Below are positions 1 to 6,579 of a stretch of 31,461 nucleotides of DNA, in pieces. The first letter of the stretch is position 1. Every line of letters starts with the position of its first letter. The notes under the pieces are model-generated. The model saw only the letters and a list, made by a program, of their open reading frames with translations, had not been told where the DNA came from and made no database searches. The translations under genes and the position numbers were made by a program. This DNA comes from CALLPQ01 sp964479275 (GTDB taxonomy: Bacteria; Pseudomonadota; Alphaproteobacteria; Caulobacterales; Parvularculaceae), in NCBI GenBank assembly GCA_964479275.1, contig CAYZLR010000037.1:1-31461 (forward strand). The letters are read 5' to 3'.

Positions 1-285
1 TGATTGTGCGTTTCATGATATTTCCTTTGCAGTTGATTGAGTAAAGATTTGCGATGAAACACGGATATGTTGACCTTTAGGCCGTAACGAAGTGTAGGAA
101 TTTTCAATTTCGAATAACCGGGGAGCTGCGCTATCTTGTGTGAAATCTCTGCATCAAAGGAATAGCAAAAATTGACGCCATCACGCCCATGTGGAACGGC
201 TGGTTAAAGATAGCTCACACGATAATAGACAGTAATTCTGCCCTGTCTCATATCGAGGGAAAAAAAGTACGGAAAGGCAAACATC

Positions 286-322
286 TTGACATGCACACGC
301 ATTTGTGACATTTTGACACAAA
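286..322 (+). promoter_or_regulatory. Promoter and operator of the toxin-antitoxin operon
   Basis: A perfect TTGACA (286-291) is followed after 17 bases by a poor -10 (CATTTT, 309-314). An inverted repeat, TTTGTG (302-307) and CACAAA (317-322) with a 9-base spacer, covers the -10. It lies just before the ribosome-binding stretch AAAGAAAGGCAGG of the antitoxin gene. An operator on top of the promoter is expected for an autoregulated antitoxin with a ribbon-helix-helix fold. The rest of 1-338 shows no convincing gene. The weak -10 leaves the exact promoter uncertain. Confidence 0.45.
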
Positions 323-338
323 GAAAGGCAGGTCTATT

Positions 339-665
339 ATGGCACATAAAACCATTCGCATAGATGAAAAGGCTTACAATCTGGTTCAAGAAGCCTCAAG
401 GCTTTATCAACGCTCTGTAAGCGGTCAAATTGCTCACTGGCTCAATATCGGCCGTGTAGTCGAGCAATCCCCTGATTTCGACATGGAGCGCGTGGAACGT
501 GCTTTAAAAGCCGAAATCGCACTCGATGATTTAACGCCGGAAGAAGCGGCCGTATTTCACGAGGAATTTTTCTCCTCAATGGGTGAAATTACCAAAGAAA
601 GCGAAGATTTTTATGCCGGGCTTGCCGCAGAAGCCGAAGCAGTTGGTTACACAGAAACATCATAG
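339..665 (+). CDS. ParD-like antitoxin of a zeta-type toxin-antitoxin pair
   Basis: A 108-residue acidic protein that probably neutralises the zeta kinase encoded immediately downstream and represses the operon. The N-terminus (AHKTIRIDEKAYNLVQEAS, then RSVSGQIAHWLNIGR) has the strand-helix-helix pattern of ParD-like ribbon-helix-helix antitoxins: a short basic strand, then two helices. The second half (about 45-108) is rich in Glu and Asp, as in tails that bind a toxin. The start is preceded by AAAGAAAGGCAGG. The stop codon directly abuts the ATG of the toxin gene, so the two are probably translationally coupled. Classical zeta toxins pair with epsilon or PezA; an RHH ParD-like partner is the variant common on proteobacterial plasmids. 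The family is assigned from pattern, not from a search. Confidence 0.75.
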   Translation: MAHKTIRIDEKAYNLVQEASRLYQRSVSGQIAHWLNIGRVVEQSPDFDMERVERALKAEIALDDLTPEEAAVFHEEFFSSMGEITKESEDFYAGLAAEAEAVGYTETS

Positions 666-1940
666 ATGGTTGAAACAACCAAACCGCAGGCATCAAAGCC
701 CAAAAATAAACCCACTATGTATGTACTGGCCGGGGCTAATGGCTCCGGCAAATCTACATTGTACGCAGATAAAATAAAGCCCGTTGTAAAAGCACCCTTT
801 ATCAACGCTGACGTTATCCAAAAAAACGAGCTGAAAAACCCCGATATGAAAGCATCCCGTGAAGCCGCACAAATAGCGGCCGCTCGGATACAAGATCATT
901 TCAAAAACAAAACAAGCTTTGTTCGTGAAACCGTCTTTTCACACGAAAGTAAGTTAAAAGAAATTGAACAAGCCCAAAAAGCCGGCTTTCAAGTGGCTCT
1001 TTACCACGTAGGGGTAAGAAGTGCTAACTTGAATGTTGATCGTGTTGCCCTACGCGTCAAAAAAGGCGGTCATAATGTGCCTGAAAACAAAATCCGAGAA
1101 AGACGTGAACGGGGTGAGGCTCTTATCTCAGAAGCGGCAAGGATTTCAGACCATGCCTTCGTCTATGACAACTCAAATTTCGGTAAGCCGCCTCGCCTCG
1201 GCATACAATTTGAAAAAGGCAAGGTTATCGCTGTGGGCAATGACCTTCCAAAGTGGCAACGCGAACTATATGCCAAGGATTTAGAGCGTTTTTCGCAAGC
1301 GCGGCTGAATCCAGCCGCGGCCTCATATCAAGTCATCGACGATATGGCGAAAAAGTTAGCCGGCAATGACAAAGTGCAAGCCGAAATCCCAAAAAGAGGC
1401 GCAACATATGAAGGTAAGTTAGTGGGCGAGAGCGCTCAACACTACTTACAAACAACAGATAATGAAAAATATGTCGCTCACTTCAAAGATGTCATAGGAA
1501 AGGATTACAAATTGAACTCAAACGTATCAATCAAGTATCAAAACAGTAAGAAAGCTAATGTTGAGCGCATTGACGGTCAATATAAGTCCCCTCCACCTGT
1601 AAAATACAAAACCGTATCGCTGAAAGAAGCTGAAACGCTGCTTAAAGCCAATTCGGAACCCGCACAAAAAGTCTTTCAAAAAGACTTAAGAGAGGCAAAG
1701 CAGACGGGAGAATCCGAGAAGATTACGAGGGCAGAAAAACGCTTAAATGCCTTGAAACTGGCCCCTGCCCTGTTGAACAAATTACGACAAGAAGGTGTGT
1801 CAAAACTCAATTTACAGGTTCCAAACATCGACACGCCAGTGAACAATGTAAATTCAGTAATAAAAGCCGGTAGAGAAGTCTATAAGCAACGCGGTTTAGG
1901 CATAACCAAGCCACCACAAAGCCAATCACGCGGCCGGTAG
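666..1940 (+). CDS. Zeta toxin (sugar-nucleotide kinase) with a KfrB-like C-terminal domain
   Basis: A 424-residue zeta/PezT-family toxin. Known members phosphorylate UDP-N-acetylglucosamine and block cell-wall synthesis. The P-loop is GANGSGKST (23-31). It is followed by INADVI (46-51, putative catalytic Asp49), SFVRETVFSH (84-93) and RVALRVKKGGHNVP (126-139), the usual zeta order, with FVYDNS at 165-170. The kinase domain ends near residue 200. Residues about 247-301 (YEGKLVGESAQHYLQ, then YVAHFKDVIG, then NVSIKYQNS) resemble the KfrB domain found at the ends of plasmid transfer proteins. A Lys/Glu/Gln-rich tail follows. The total is much longer than a bare zeta toxin of about 250-290 residues. 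Translation starts right after the antitoxin stop. The kinase call is firm; the KfrB call rests on recalled pattern. Confidence 0.88.
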   Translation: MVETTKPQASKPKNKPTMYVLAGANGSGKSTLYADKIKPVVKAPFINADVIQKNELKNPDMKASREAAQIAAARIQDHFKNKTSFVRETVFSHESKLKEIEQAQKAGFQVALYHVGVRSANLNVDRVALRVKKGGHNVPENKIRERRERGEALISEAARISDHAFVYDNSNFGKPPRLGIQFEKGKVIAVGNDLPKWQRELYAKDLERFSQARLNPAAASYQVIDDMAKKLAGNDKVQAEIPKRGATYEGKLVGESAQHYLQTTDNEKYVAHFKDVIGKDYKLNSNVSIKYQNSKKANVERIDGQYKSPPPVKYKTVSLKEAETLLKANSEPAQKVFQKDLREAKQTGESEKITRAEKRLNALKLAPALLNKLRQEGVSKLNLQVPNIDTPVNNVNSVIKAGREVYKQRGLGITKPPQSQSRGR

Positions 1941-1997
1941 GCGGGTTAATCGCTGTGGATCTCCTTTAGGAAATCCAGTCATAACTATTTTACCCGC
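1941..1997 (+). terminator. Nested hairpins after the toxin gene, possible terminator
   Basis: GCGGGT (1941-1946) pairs with ACCCGC (1992-1997). Inside this lies a hairpin with arms 1956-1964 and 1969-1977 (one mismatch, loop TTTA). There is no strong T-tract, so termination is only suggested by its place directly after the toxin stop codon. Confidence 0.3.
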
Positions 1998-2025
1998 AAA
2001 TATGGCTTAAGAAGCGAATATATGC

Positions 2026-2038
2026 TAAAATGACAGTA
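2026..2038 (+). promoter_or_regulatory. -10 element placed for a leaderless transcript
   Basis: TAAAAT (2026-2031; 5 of 6 bases match TATAAT) is followed by six bases and then directly by the ATG at 2038. A transcript starting seven bases after the -10 would therefore begin at the A of the start codon. No Shine-Dalgarno sequence precedes this gene, which fits leaderless translation. The -35 region (near 2003-2009) is weak. Confidence 0.4.
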
Positions 2039-2571
2039 TGACTGTGCAGCATATAAATCGTATTACTGGCGACCAGAACGCCGCCGCCCCTCTTTATCAG
2101 CAAAACAATGGATATGGTCGCGACCCTATGCCATTAACCGGGTTGCTGATAGGTGCACCGTTTTCACTAATCAATCAGGCCACAAATCCACATCGCTTGC
2201 TATTTATACAAGCTGTCTTTGTCGGTCTGTATATCTCAAATATAAAATTTGAAGCCTTAACAAGCAGCACAGCCCTAGCAATGGTCACGATCATACTAGG
2301 GCTATGGCTTCTATTTTATGTACCTGTGGTGAATTTGGTGGCGAAGGCCACAATGTCGGCAATATATGCCCTTATAGCATATCGGCTTACCCTATGGTTA
2401 GTGCCAGATATTACACTGACAGGTGATGTATTTAGCCTTAAACACATCGCAACGAGCGTTCCAATTGCCTCAAATATGACAATTTATGTGGCTTGCTTCA
2501 TGATATTTGTGGTCACAATGTTCATGCAGCGCAACATACCACTAAGCAAATTAGAGCAAGAAGCAGCTTAA
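2038..2571 (+). CDS. Hypothetical multi-pass membrane protein
   Basis: A 177-residue protein with a polar N-terminus (about 1-30) and roughly four hydrophobic segments: near 32-44 with 52-70, 78-100, 100-122 and 145-163. I do not recognise a family. The start lacks a ribosome-binding site and sits where transcription from the TAAAAT box would begin. The 3' end overlaps the convergent relaxase gene by four bases. Its position between the toxin-antitoxin pair and the mobilisation genes suggests a plasmid accessory or entry-exclusion-like inner-membrane protein. That role is a guess from location only. Confidence 0.6.
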   Translation: MTVQHINRITGDQNAAAPLYQQNNGYGRDPMPLTGLLIGAPFSLINQATNPHRLLFIQAVFVGLYISNIKFEALTSSTALAMVTIILGLWLLFYVPVVNLVAKATMSAIYALIAYRLTLWLVPDITLTGDVFSLKHIATSVPIASNMTIYVACFMIFVVTMFMQRNIPLSKLEQEAA

Positions 2572-3764
2572 CGCGAGGGACCCGGCGAGTCCCGATGCGG
2601 TGAAGCTGAACCATCAACGGTACGATCTGCGCCTTTGGGCTTAATCTGCCCGGATTGTCTTGCAAGCTCATTAGCTTTGAACGCCTCGATCAGCTCACTT
2701 TCGGATATACCAGGATTTTGCTTTACAATCTCCTTCATATCCTCACGCATAGACGTAGGTTCACTCATGTTGACCGTATGGCTATGAACACGCTTCAAAA
2801 GGGCTGTCGCACGTTCTCCGGCCTCCCCATCGCGTTTAGTGGCATCTTTCAAAGCAACACCCAAAGCGGCAAACTCTTTACGCTCCTCGGTAAATCGGGC
2901 TTTAGCTTGCTTATCGCCTTCATGTGTTGAATCAGGGTTGTCCCGGACTTCCTTGGCTGTGGCTGATACGGCATGAGCAACTTCGCCGCGCTCCTCCGCT
3001 TTCACGGCCGCAGTCTTTTTTCCCTTCCGGCCCTGACCGCGTGATTTTCGAGAACTCGCATCGAGTAAAATTCCGCGTTCTTCGGCTCTCTGTGCATAGA
3101 CCTCGCGCCACTGTGCAAGGTCTTTCTTCCGGGGATTAAGCTTACGGCCGTTATGCCCCTTCGTCTTCACAAGGATATGACTATGCGGGTGCTCTGTATC
3201 GTCATGGCGGACAAGCACGTAGTCATGGTTTTCACTGAAAACATCCTTTGCAAAGTCGCGAACCGCATCATGGGCCGCGTCACGGTCTGAACCCTTGGGG
3301 ACAGATATTTGCATGTGAAGACTATCACGCGAGTTTATGAACTCGCTAAAGTCATCGCTCCATTCGTCAATCGTGTCCTTCACCTCCTCCCGGCCCTCGA
3401 TCAAGTTTCCGTCTTGATCTTCAAGGGCCAGCTCACCCTTGCGGCTGATATAGTCCGCTTGGTGACGAACGCTCGAACGGCCGTGACCGAAGCTAATCAC
3501 TTTCACCACGGCTTGACCGTATTTGGCTGTGATAGCTGTGCGGCTTCGCTTCAAGCCGGAACCGCCGCCCTCTCCCCCGGATGAACCGCCAGACGGTTTT
3601 TTCGCATGTGGGACGGTAAGTGGAGCCTTCCGGCCGCGCTTCCTAAAATCAACAAGAGCCGGGTCGGTGAGCGATTTGACAGGGGCAACCCCCTGCCCCG
3701 GTAACGCTCGGCTAATATGAGAGACCAGAAAGAAGTCTTCGTCTTCGTCCTCGTCATATGACAT
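2568..3764 (-). CDS. Relaxase, VirD2-like MOBP-type mobilisation nuclease
   Basis: A 398-residue relaxase that would nick oriT, stay covalently bound to the 5' end and be carried through the T4SS. Motif I is the HQADYISRKG segment (101-110) with Tyr105 as the likely nucleophile, matching the Tyr-(Leu/Ile)-Ser-Arg-Lys-Gly motif of VirD2. The metal-binding motif III is RHDDTEHPHSHILVK (186-200), giving His187, His194 and His196. An acidic start, a Gly/Ser-rich linker (58-70) and an Arg/Lys-rich tail surround the nuclease domain. The tail may hold the secretion signal. The ATG overlaps the mobC stop by one base (TAATG) and is preceded by GGAGG seven bases upstream, so the start is firm. It shares a transcript with mobC, starting from the oriT side. 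Confidence 0.9.
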   Translation of the reverse strand: MSYDEDEDEDFFLVSHISRALPGQGVAPVKSLTDPALVDFRKRGRKAPLTVPHAKKPSGGSSGGEGGGSGLKRSRTAITAKYGQAVVKVISFGHGRSSVRHQADYISRKGELALEDQDGNLIEGREEVKDTIDEWSDDFSEFINSRDSLHMQISVPKGSDRDAAHDAVRDFAKDVFSENHDYVLVRHDDTEHPHSHILVKTKGHNGRKLNPRKKDLAQWREVYAQRAEERGILLDASSRKSRGQGRKGKKTAAVKAEERGEVAHAVSATAKEVRDNPDSTHEGDKQAKARFTEERKEFAALGVALKDATKRDGEAGERATALLKRVHSHTVNMSEPTSMREDMKEIVKQNPGISESELIEAFKANELARQSGQIKPKGADRTVDGSASPHRDSPGPSR

Positions 3765-4147
3765 TAAGACGCCTCCGGGGTCTTGAGAACCTTGACCGTC
3801 CGGCGTGTGGCGCTTTGTACTTCGTTGCGAATAAAAGCCCTCACCTGCTCTAGCTCCTGACGGGTCAAGTCAAGCTCCTCGCCAAGTTCCTGCGGCTGAA
3901 CGGACTTGCCGGAGTTAAGGGACTTAGCAATCTGATTCAGGTTTCGGCCGATAGCGGTAAGGCCGCGATTAAGCTTACGAAGCTCATTTTGATCTTCGCC
4001 GAAGTAATCCGGCCGGCCCCTCACAAGCTCGCGTAAAAATCGCCTGACGATTTGCGAGCGCTTCATGCCGTAATGCTGCGCAGACTTATCGAGCGCGGCT
4101 TTTTCTTCTCGCGTTATTCTGACAGTAAAGACGTGGCTGGCTGTCAT
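3764..4147 (-). CDS. mobC: MobC-like relaxosome accessory protein
   Basis: A 127-residue oriT-binding accessory protein. The N-terminus (FTVRITREEKAALDKSA, then MKRSQIVRRFLRELV) is a ribbon-helix-helix DNA-binding region. The centre holds LTAIGRNLNQIAKSLN, the hallmark of the MobC/VirD1-like mobilisation family. A C-terminal coiled stretch (LDLTRQELEQVRAFIRNE) follows. An in-frame GTG at 4207 would add 20 residues but falls inside the operator/oriT repeats. The ATG at 4147 has AAAGAAAG just upstream and gives a protein starting at the RHH domain, so I chose it. The gene is coupled to the relaxase by a one-base overlap. Confidence 0.85.
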   Translation of the reverse strand: MTASHVFTVRITREEKAALDKSAQHYGMKRSQIVRRFLRELVRGRPDYFGEDQNELRKLNRGLTAIGRNLNQIAKSLNSGKSVQPQELGEELDLTRQELEQVRAFIRNEVQSATRRTVKVLKTPEAS

Positions 4148-4187
4148 AATCTTTCTTTTTTGTTTGTCGTAAATATGGACTTTGCAG

Positions 4188-4240
4188 GTGATTGATTTGT
4201 CAATCACGGCTTAATGTAATACATTATGCCTATCCTGCCA
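4188..4240 (+). other. oriT: Origin of transfer (oriT) with RP4-like nic site
   Basis: Three elements are packed together. First is a perfect inverted repeat, GTGATTGA (4188-4195) and TCAATCAC (4200-4207), overlapping a TTGACA -35 for mobC on the minus strand (4198-4203). Second is a palindrome: arms GGC-T-TAATGTA (4208-4218) and TACATTA-T-GCC (4220-4230) around one central base, with one T/T mismatch. Third, directly after it, is CCTATCCTGCC (4229-4239), identical to the core of the RP4/IncP nic region. The predicted nick is between G4237 and C4238 on the plus strand. An A-rich stretch follows (4250-4270). With this polarity, virB1, trbM and ssb enter first and the relaxase gene last, as is usual. 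The identity comes from motif match and adjacency to mobC/relaxase. Confidence 0.85.
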
Positions 4241-4310
4241 TCTATATACAAACAAAAAAAATAAATAAAAGCAATTCTTCACTCTTGAATGAATTACCGC
4301 TTTGGAAAGA

Positions 4311-4325
4311 ACGCGCAAAGCGCGT
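4311..4325 (-). terminator. Short GC hairpin after virB1, possible terminator
   Basis: ACGCGC (4311-4316) and GCGCGT (4320-4325) form a perfect six-base stem with an AAA/TTT loop. On the minus strand it is followed by TCTTTCC. It lies between the end of virB1 and oriT, and could end the virB1 transcript. Apart from this hairpin I see nothing in 4241-4388. Confidence 0.3.
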
Positions 4326-4388
4326 CCATTATAATTTCGTATGAGTATTTTTCCTTGGATAAGGAAGCTGTGGGACTGCGTAAAATCT

Positions 4389-4955
4389 CTACTCTGAGCC
4401 CGGACGAGATTTCAAAAATATCTCTTGTCTGTCAATCATTCGTTCTAAAACACGAACAACATAATCCTGTGTTTCTTCATATGGCGGTATGCCCTTATAC
4501 TTTTCTACGGCCCCCTCCCCCGCATTATATGCGGCAAGAGCTAAGGACTTGGATTTATATTTATCAAGCAACCGGGAAAGCTCATTTGCACCCCCCCGCA
4601 AATTTTCCTCCGGGTCAAAAACATTCTCCACCCCTAACCGTTTAGCAGTTGCTGGCATAAGTTGGGTTAGTCCCTGTGCACCTTTGACAGATACAGCATT
4701 TGCATCATAGGCGCTTTCCTGAGCTACTAATGCATCAAGCAAGAATGTGTCTACATTCTCAAACTCGTTTGAAATTTGGGTAATGAGATTTTTAATCGTA
4801 GGCGTTGCCTGTGCTTCCTGCTCCGCTCGTCTTGTATAATCGAGTACTTCCGTAACAACGACTTTCCCATCTTTGTCGAAAGTCAAAACAGTAGCCGCAC
4901 TAAGTCCACAAGAACCTAATGCGATAGCCCCGGCTAAAAGTAATCGAAAAATCAC
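4389..4955 (-). CDS. virB1: VirB1-like lytic transglycosylase
   Basis: A 188-residue exported enzyme that opens peptidoglycan so the T4SS can be built. A signal sequence (1-20) ends either in a type I site (GLSAA) or in a possible lipobox (LGSC, Cys16). The SLT domain covers about 62-165: LVAQESAYD with catalytic Glu80, GAQGLTQLMPATA (92-104) and AYNAGEGAVEKY (142-153), all three signature motifs intact. The start is a GTG two bases after the stop of the upstream trbM-like gene, so translation is probably coupled. The gene is placed on the other side of oriT from the main virB operon and on the opposite strand, so it must be regulated separately. Confidence 0.88.
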   Translation of the reverse strand: MIFRLLLAGAIALGSCGLSAATVLTFDKDGKVVVTEVLDYTRRAEQEAQATPTIKNLITQISNEFENVDTFLLDALVAQESAYDANAVSVKGAQGLTQLMPATAKRLGVENVFDPEENLRGGANELSRLLDKYKSKSLALAAYNAGEGAVEKYKGIPPYEETQDYVVRVLERMIDRQEIFLKSRPGSE

Positions 4956-4957
4956 GA

Positions 4958-5422
4958 CTATCTATGATCGCTATTAAAAGAATAGCTTTGAAGTTGGCCG
5001 TTCTCATCCCGGTAGGTAATACGATATCCTTCACCATAATCACCTAGAGGCACTGTTCGGTCACTGCTTGGGTCGGCACATACCGTTGTACGGCGACCAA
5101 AAAATTCGTCAAACTCTTCAAACCGGCTATCCGGGCGCTGCTCTGGTGTTTCCAATATTGTTGTTGTCCGTCTATTCCATCCGGCCGGACATACAAGCTC
5201 AACCTCTTCCGTTTTAAAATCTTCAACATTAGCGGCTGAACATGTGGGAAGTCGCCAAGGTCTAATGCGTAATAGGGCCGTTGCACAGTCGGGTATTGAG
5301 AAAGGGTCAAAAGGTGCAGCCACACAAAGAAAGACAGTACAGCCCCAATCGTCGGCCGCTGCTGTCTGCGCCTGTGTCATAACACCTGTAACTAATGCTC
5401 CGGCTATAAGTAGTTTTCTCAT
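4958..5422 (-). CDS. TrbM/KikA-like conjugal transfer protein
   Basis: A 154-residue periplasmic protein. MRKLLIAGALVTGVMTQA plus TAAADD is a signal peptide. The mature part begins with DWGCTVFLCVAAP, then SIPDC and RPWRLPTC, a Cys-spaced pattern typical of TrbM/KikA-like proteins of conjugative plasmids (WGC, then LC, then C, then PTC). The C-terminal half is polar and ends in a Tyr/Asp-rich stretch. Frame-extended starts further upstream are ignored because the ATG at 5422 has GGAGGGAG six bases away and begins the signal peptide exactly. It is followed two bases later by virB1. Family assignment is by motif; the precise role of these proteins in transfer is not well defined. Confidence 0.65.
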   Translation of the reverse strand: MRKLLIAGALVTGVMTQAQTAAADDWGCTVFLCVAAPFDPFSIPDCATALLRIRPWRLPTCSAANVEDFKTEEVELVCPAGWNRRTTTILETPEQRPDSRFEEFDEFFGRRTTVCADPSSDRTVPLGDYGEGYRITYRDENGQLQSYSFNSDHR

Positions 5423-5438
5423 CGTACTCCCTCCAATG

Positions 5439-5468
5439 TAAAAACATAATATACAACATTTTGTTGTA
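5439..5468 (-). promoter_or_regulatory. Promoter with palindromic operator for trbM-virB1
   Basis: TACAACA (5452-5458) and TGTTGTA (5462-5468) form a perfect palindrome with a three-base centre, just upstream of the trbM-like gene. On the minus strand, TTTACA and TATGTT are spaced 16 bases apart and flank or overlap it. This could be a promoter with a repressor site over it. The regulator is unknown. Confidence 0.4.
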
Positions 5469-5491
5469 AAAAAAAACCGCCGAAGCGGTTT
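5468..5491 (-). terminator. Intrinsic terminator of ssb
   Basis: On the minus strand, AAACCGC, a TTCG tetraloop and GCGGTTT are followed by a run of T residues (the A-tract 5468-5476 on the plus strand). This is a textbook rho-independent terminator 28 bases after the ssb stop. Confidence 0.9.
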
Positions 5492-5519
5492 AAATGAAAC
5501 TTGGTTATGAAAAACACCC

Positions 5520-5957
5520 TTACATGGGAATTTCGTCGTCAAGTTCTTCCGGGTATTCTCCGGCGTCTTGATCGCGCTCGTCATGGCCTACTGGTTTAGT
5601 TTGTGGCTTTGAATCCAGTAAACGGATAACACCATTATAACCACTAAGAACGATCTCTGTGGTATATTTCGTTACACCCTCTCGATCTTCCCATTTCCGA
5701 GTCTTAAGCGTACCTTCAAGATAAAGGCGTGAACCTTTCTTGACGTACTTTTCAACAATACCGATTAAACCCTTAGATAAAACAGCTACCCGGTGCCATT
5801 CGGTTTTCACCTTCTTTTCACCAGTTTCGCGATCTCTCCATGACTCCGATGTCGCTACGCTAAAATTAGCAACACGGTTACCATTCGGAAAAGTGCGGAT
5901 TTCAGGGTCATTTCCAACATTACTGATTGTTGAAACTTTTATAAATGTTGAGGACAT
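5520..5957 (-). CDS. ssb: Single-stranded DNA-binding protein
   Basis: A 145-residue plasmid SSB that would coat the incoming transfer strand and help complementary-strand synthesis. The OB-fold is recognisable from FIKVSTISNVGNDPEIR (5-21), NGNRVANFSVATSESWRD (25-42), TEWHRVAVLSKGL and YVKKGSRLYLEGTLKTRKW. A short acidic linker leads to the tail DDEIPM. In most bacterial SSBs the tail ends in a Phe that docks into partner proteins; here it is Met. The start at 5957 has AAGGAG eight bases upstream. The gene lies in the predicted leading region, where conjugative plasmids often carry ssb, and has its own terminator and a candidate promoter. Confidence 0.93.
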   Translation of the reverse strand: MSSTFIKVSTISNVGNDPEIRTFPNGNRVANFSVATSESWRDRETGEKKVKTEWHRVAVLSKGLIGIVEKYVKKGSRLYLEGTLKTRKWEDREGVTKYTTEIVLSGYNGVIRLLDSKPQTKPVGHDERDQDAGEYPEELDDEIPM

Positions 5958-6010
5958 AACGTCTCCTTTGCTTTCGAATTAAAGCGCAAATCATTTTAGC
6001 GCCTATGATC

Positions 6011-6039
6011 TTATTACAGCTTTAAACTGAATTAGTCAA
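6011..6039 (-). promoter_or_regulatory. Candidate ssb promoter
   Basis: On the minus strand, TTGACT (6034-6039) and TAATAA (6011-6016) are 17 bases apart, about 55 bases before the ssb start codon. The -35 matches well and the -10 only partly. An alternative -10, TAAAAT, lies nearer the gene. Confidence 0.4.
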
Positions 6040-6137
6040 GCAAAATAATGGCTTAAGTCATTGTTTTATATTGTTTATTATACTATTTACCCCTTGAAAT
6101 AACCTCAAAATACAATTTATTACCCGCTAAGCTAGAA

Positions 6138-6257
6138 AAACGGCAAGCGGAAGCGATCATGCCGTTTGTCCTGTGCCGGGCTGGCCCGGTCACACCATCA
6201 AATAAAGCCTTTTTGCCTGCAAAAAGGGCATGTAGGACAGCCTAGCGCCCTCGCTAG
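6138..6257. other. Chain of four hairpins in a 620-base gene-free region (possible origin or ncRNA)
   Basis: Bases 5958-6579 contain no gene. Four inverted repeats follow one another here. They are 6138-6145 with 6160-6167 (AAACGGCA/TGCCGTTT), 6172-6181 with 6184-6194 (TGTGCCGGGC/GCCCGG-t-CACA), 6208-6216 with 6219-6227 (CCTTTTTGC/GCAAAAAGG), and 6242-6247 with 6252-6257 (CTAGCG/CGCTAG). TGTCCT (6167-6172) could also pair with AGGACA (6234-6239) and enclose the middle two. Such a chain is typical of a replication origin, a single-strand origin or a structured RNA. I cannot tell which. The stretch 6258-6450 shows nothing clear. Confidence 0.5.
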
Positions 6258-6453
6258 TGATTGCAGAGCAATTAAAATAGGCGTTAACTCTCGATTTAAG
6301 CCGTTTCTGTGAGGTTTTGCGGAAAATACGGGTAAGGAACTACGAACCCCCTGAAAAGCGGCTGACAGGCTAAATATGGGGATTTTAGATCGTTCGAATT
6401 ACTTTTTTAGAAGATCATATGCATTTGACGAGTAAAACAAGCCATACTACCGA

Positions 6454-6558
6454 ATAACTGTTATCTGGTTATTGGGTTATTGAGTTAATGCATTAACTGT
6501 TAACATAATAATGATTATCCCATTGACGCATTAACCATTAATGTGATAACGGTTAACT
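6454..6558. promoter_or_regulatory. Repeat cluster upstream of parA: candidate centromere and operator
   Basis: The palindrome TAAC-N-GTTA occurs three times (6455-6463, 6494-6502, 6547-6555). GGTTATTG is repeated in tandem (6467-6474, 6475-6482) and followed by AGTTAATG (6483-6490). The last is half of a perfect 16-base palindrome, AGTTAATGCATTAACT (6483-6498). GCATTAAC recurs at 6528-6535. Clustered short repeats directly before a small parA are the usual form of a type Ib partition site, which also serves as operator. The binding protein is probably the small protein at 7218-7535. Confidence 0.6.
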
Positions 6559-6579
6559 GAATAATGTATAGGTAAGACC

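Noticed and set aside
1..16. Start of a minus-strand gene (AAGGAA, then ATG at 16 reading MKRTI) at the left edge
   Set aside because: Only five codons are visible. If the window is circular, the frame stops after ten codons.
4289..4645. 118-codon plus-strand frame opposite virB1
   Set aside because: It is the shadow of the virB1 gene, with a Pro-rich low-quality sequence.
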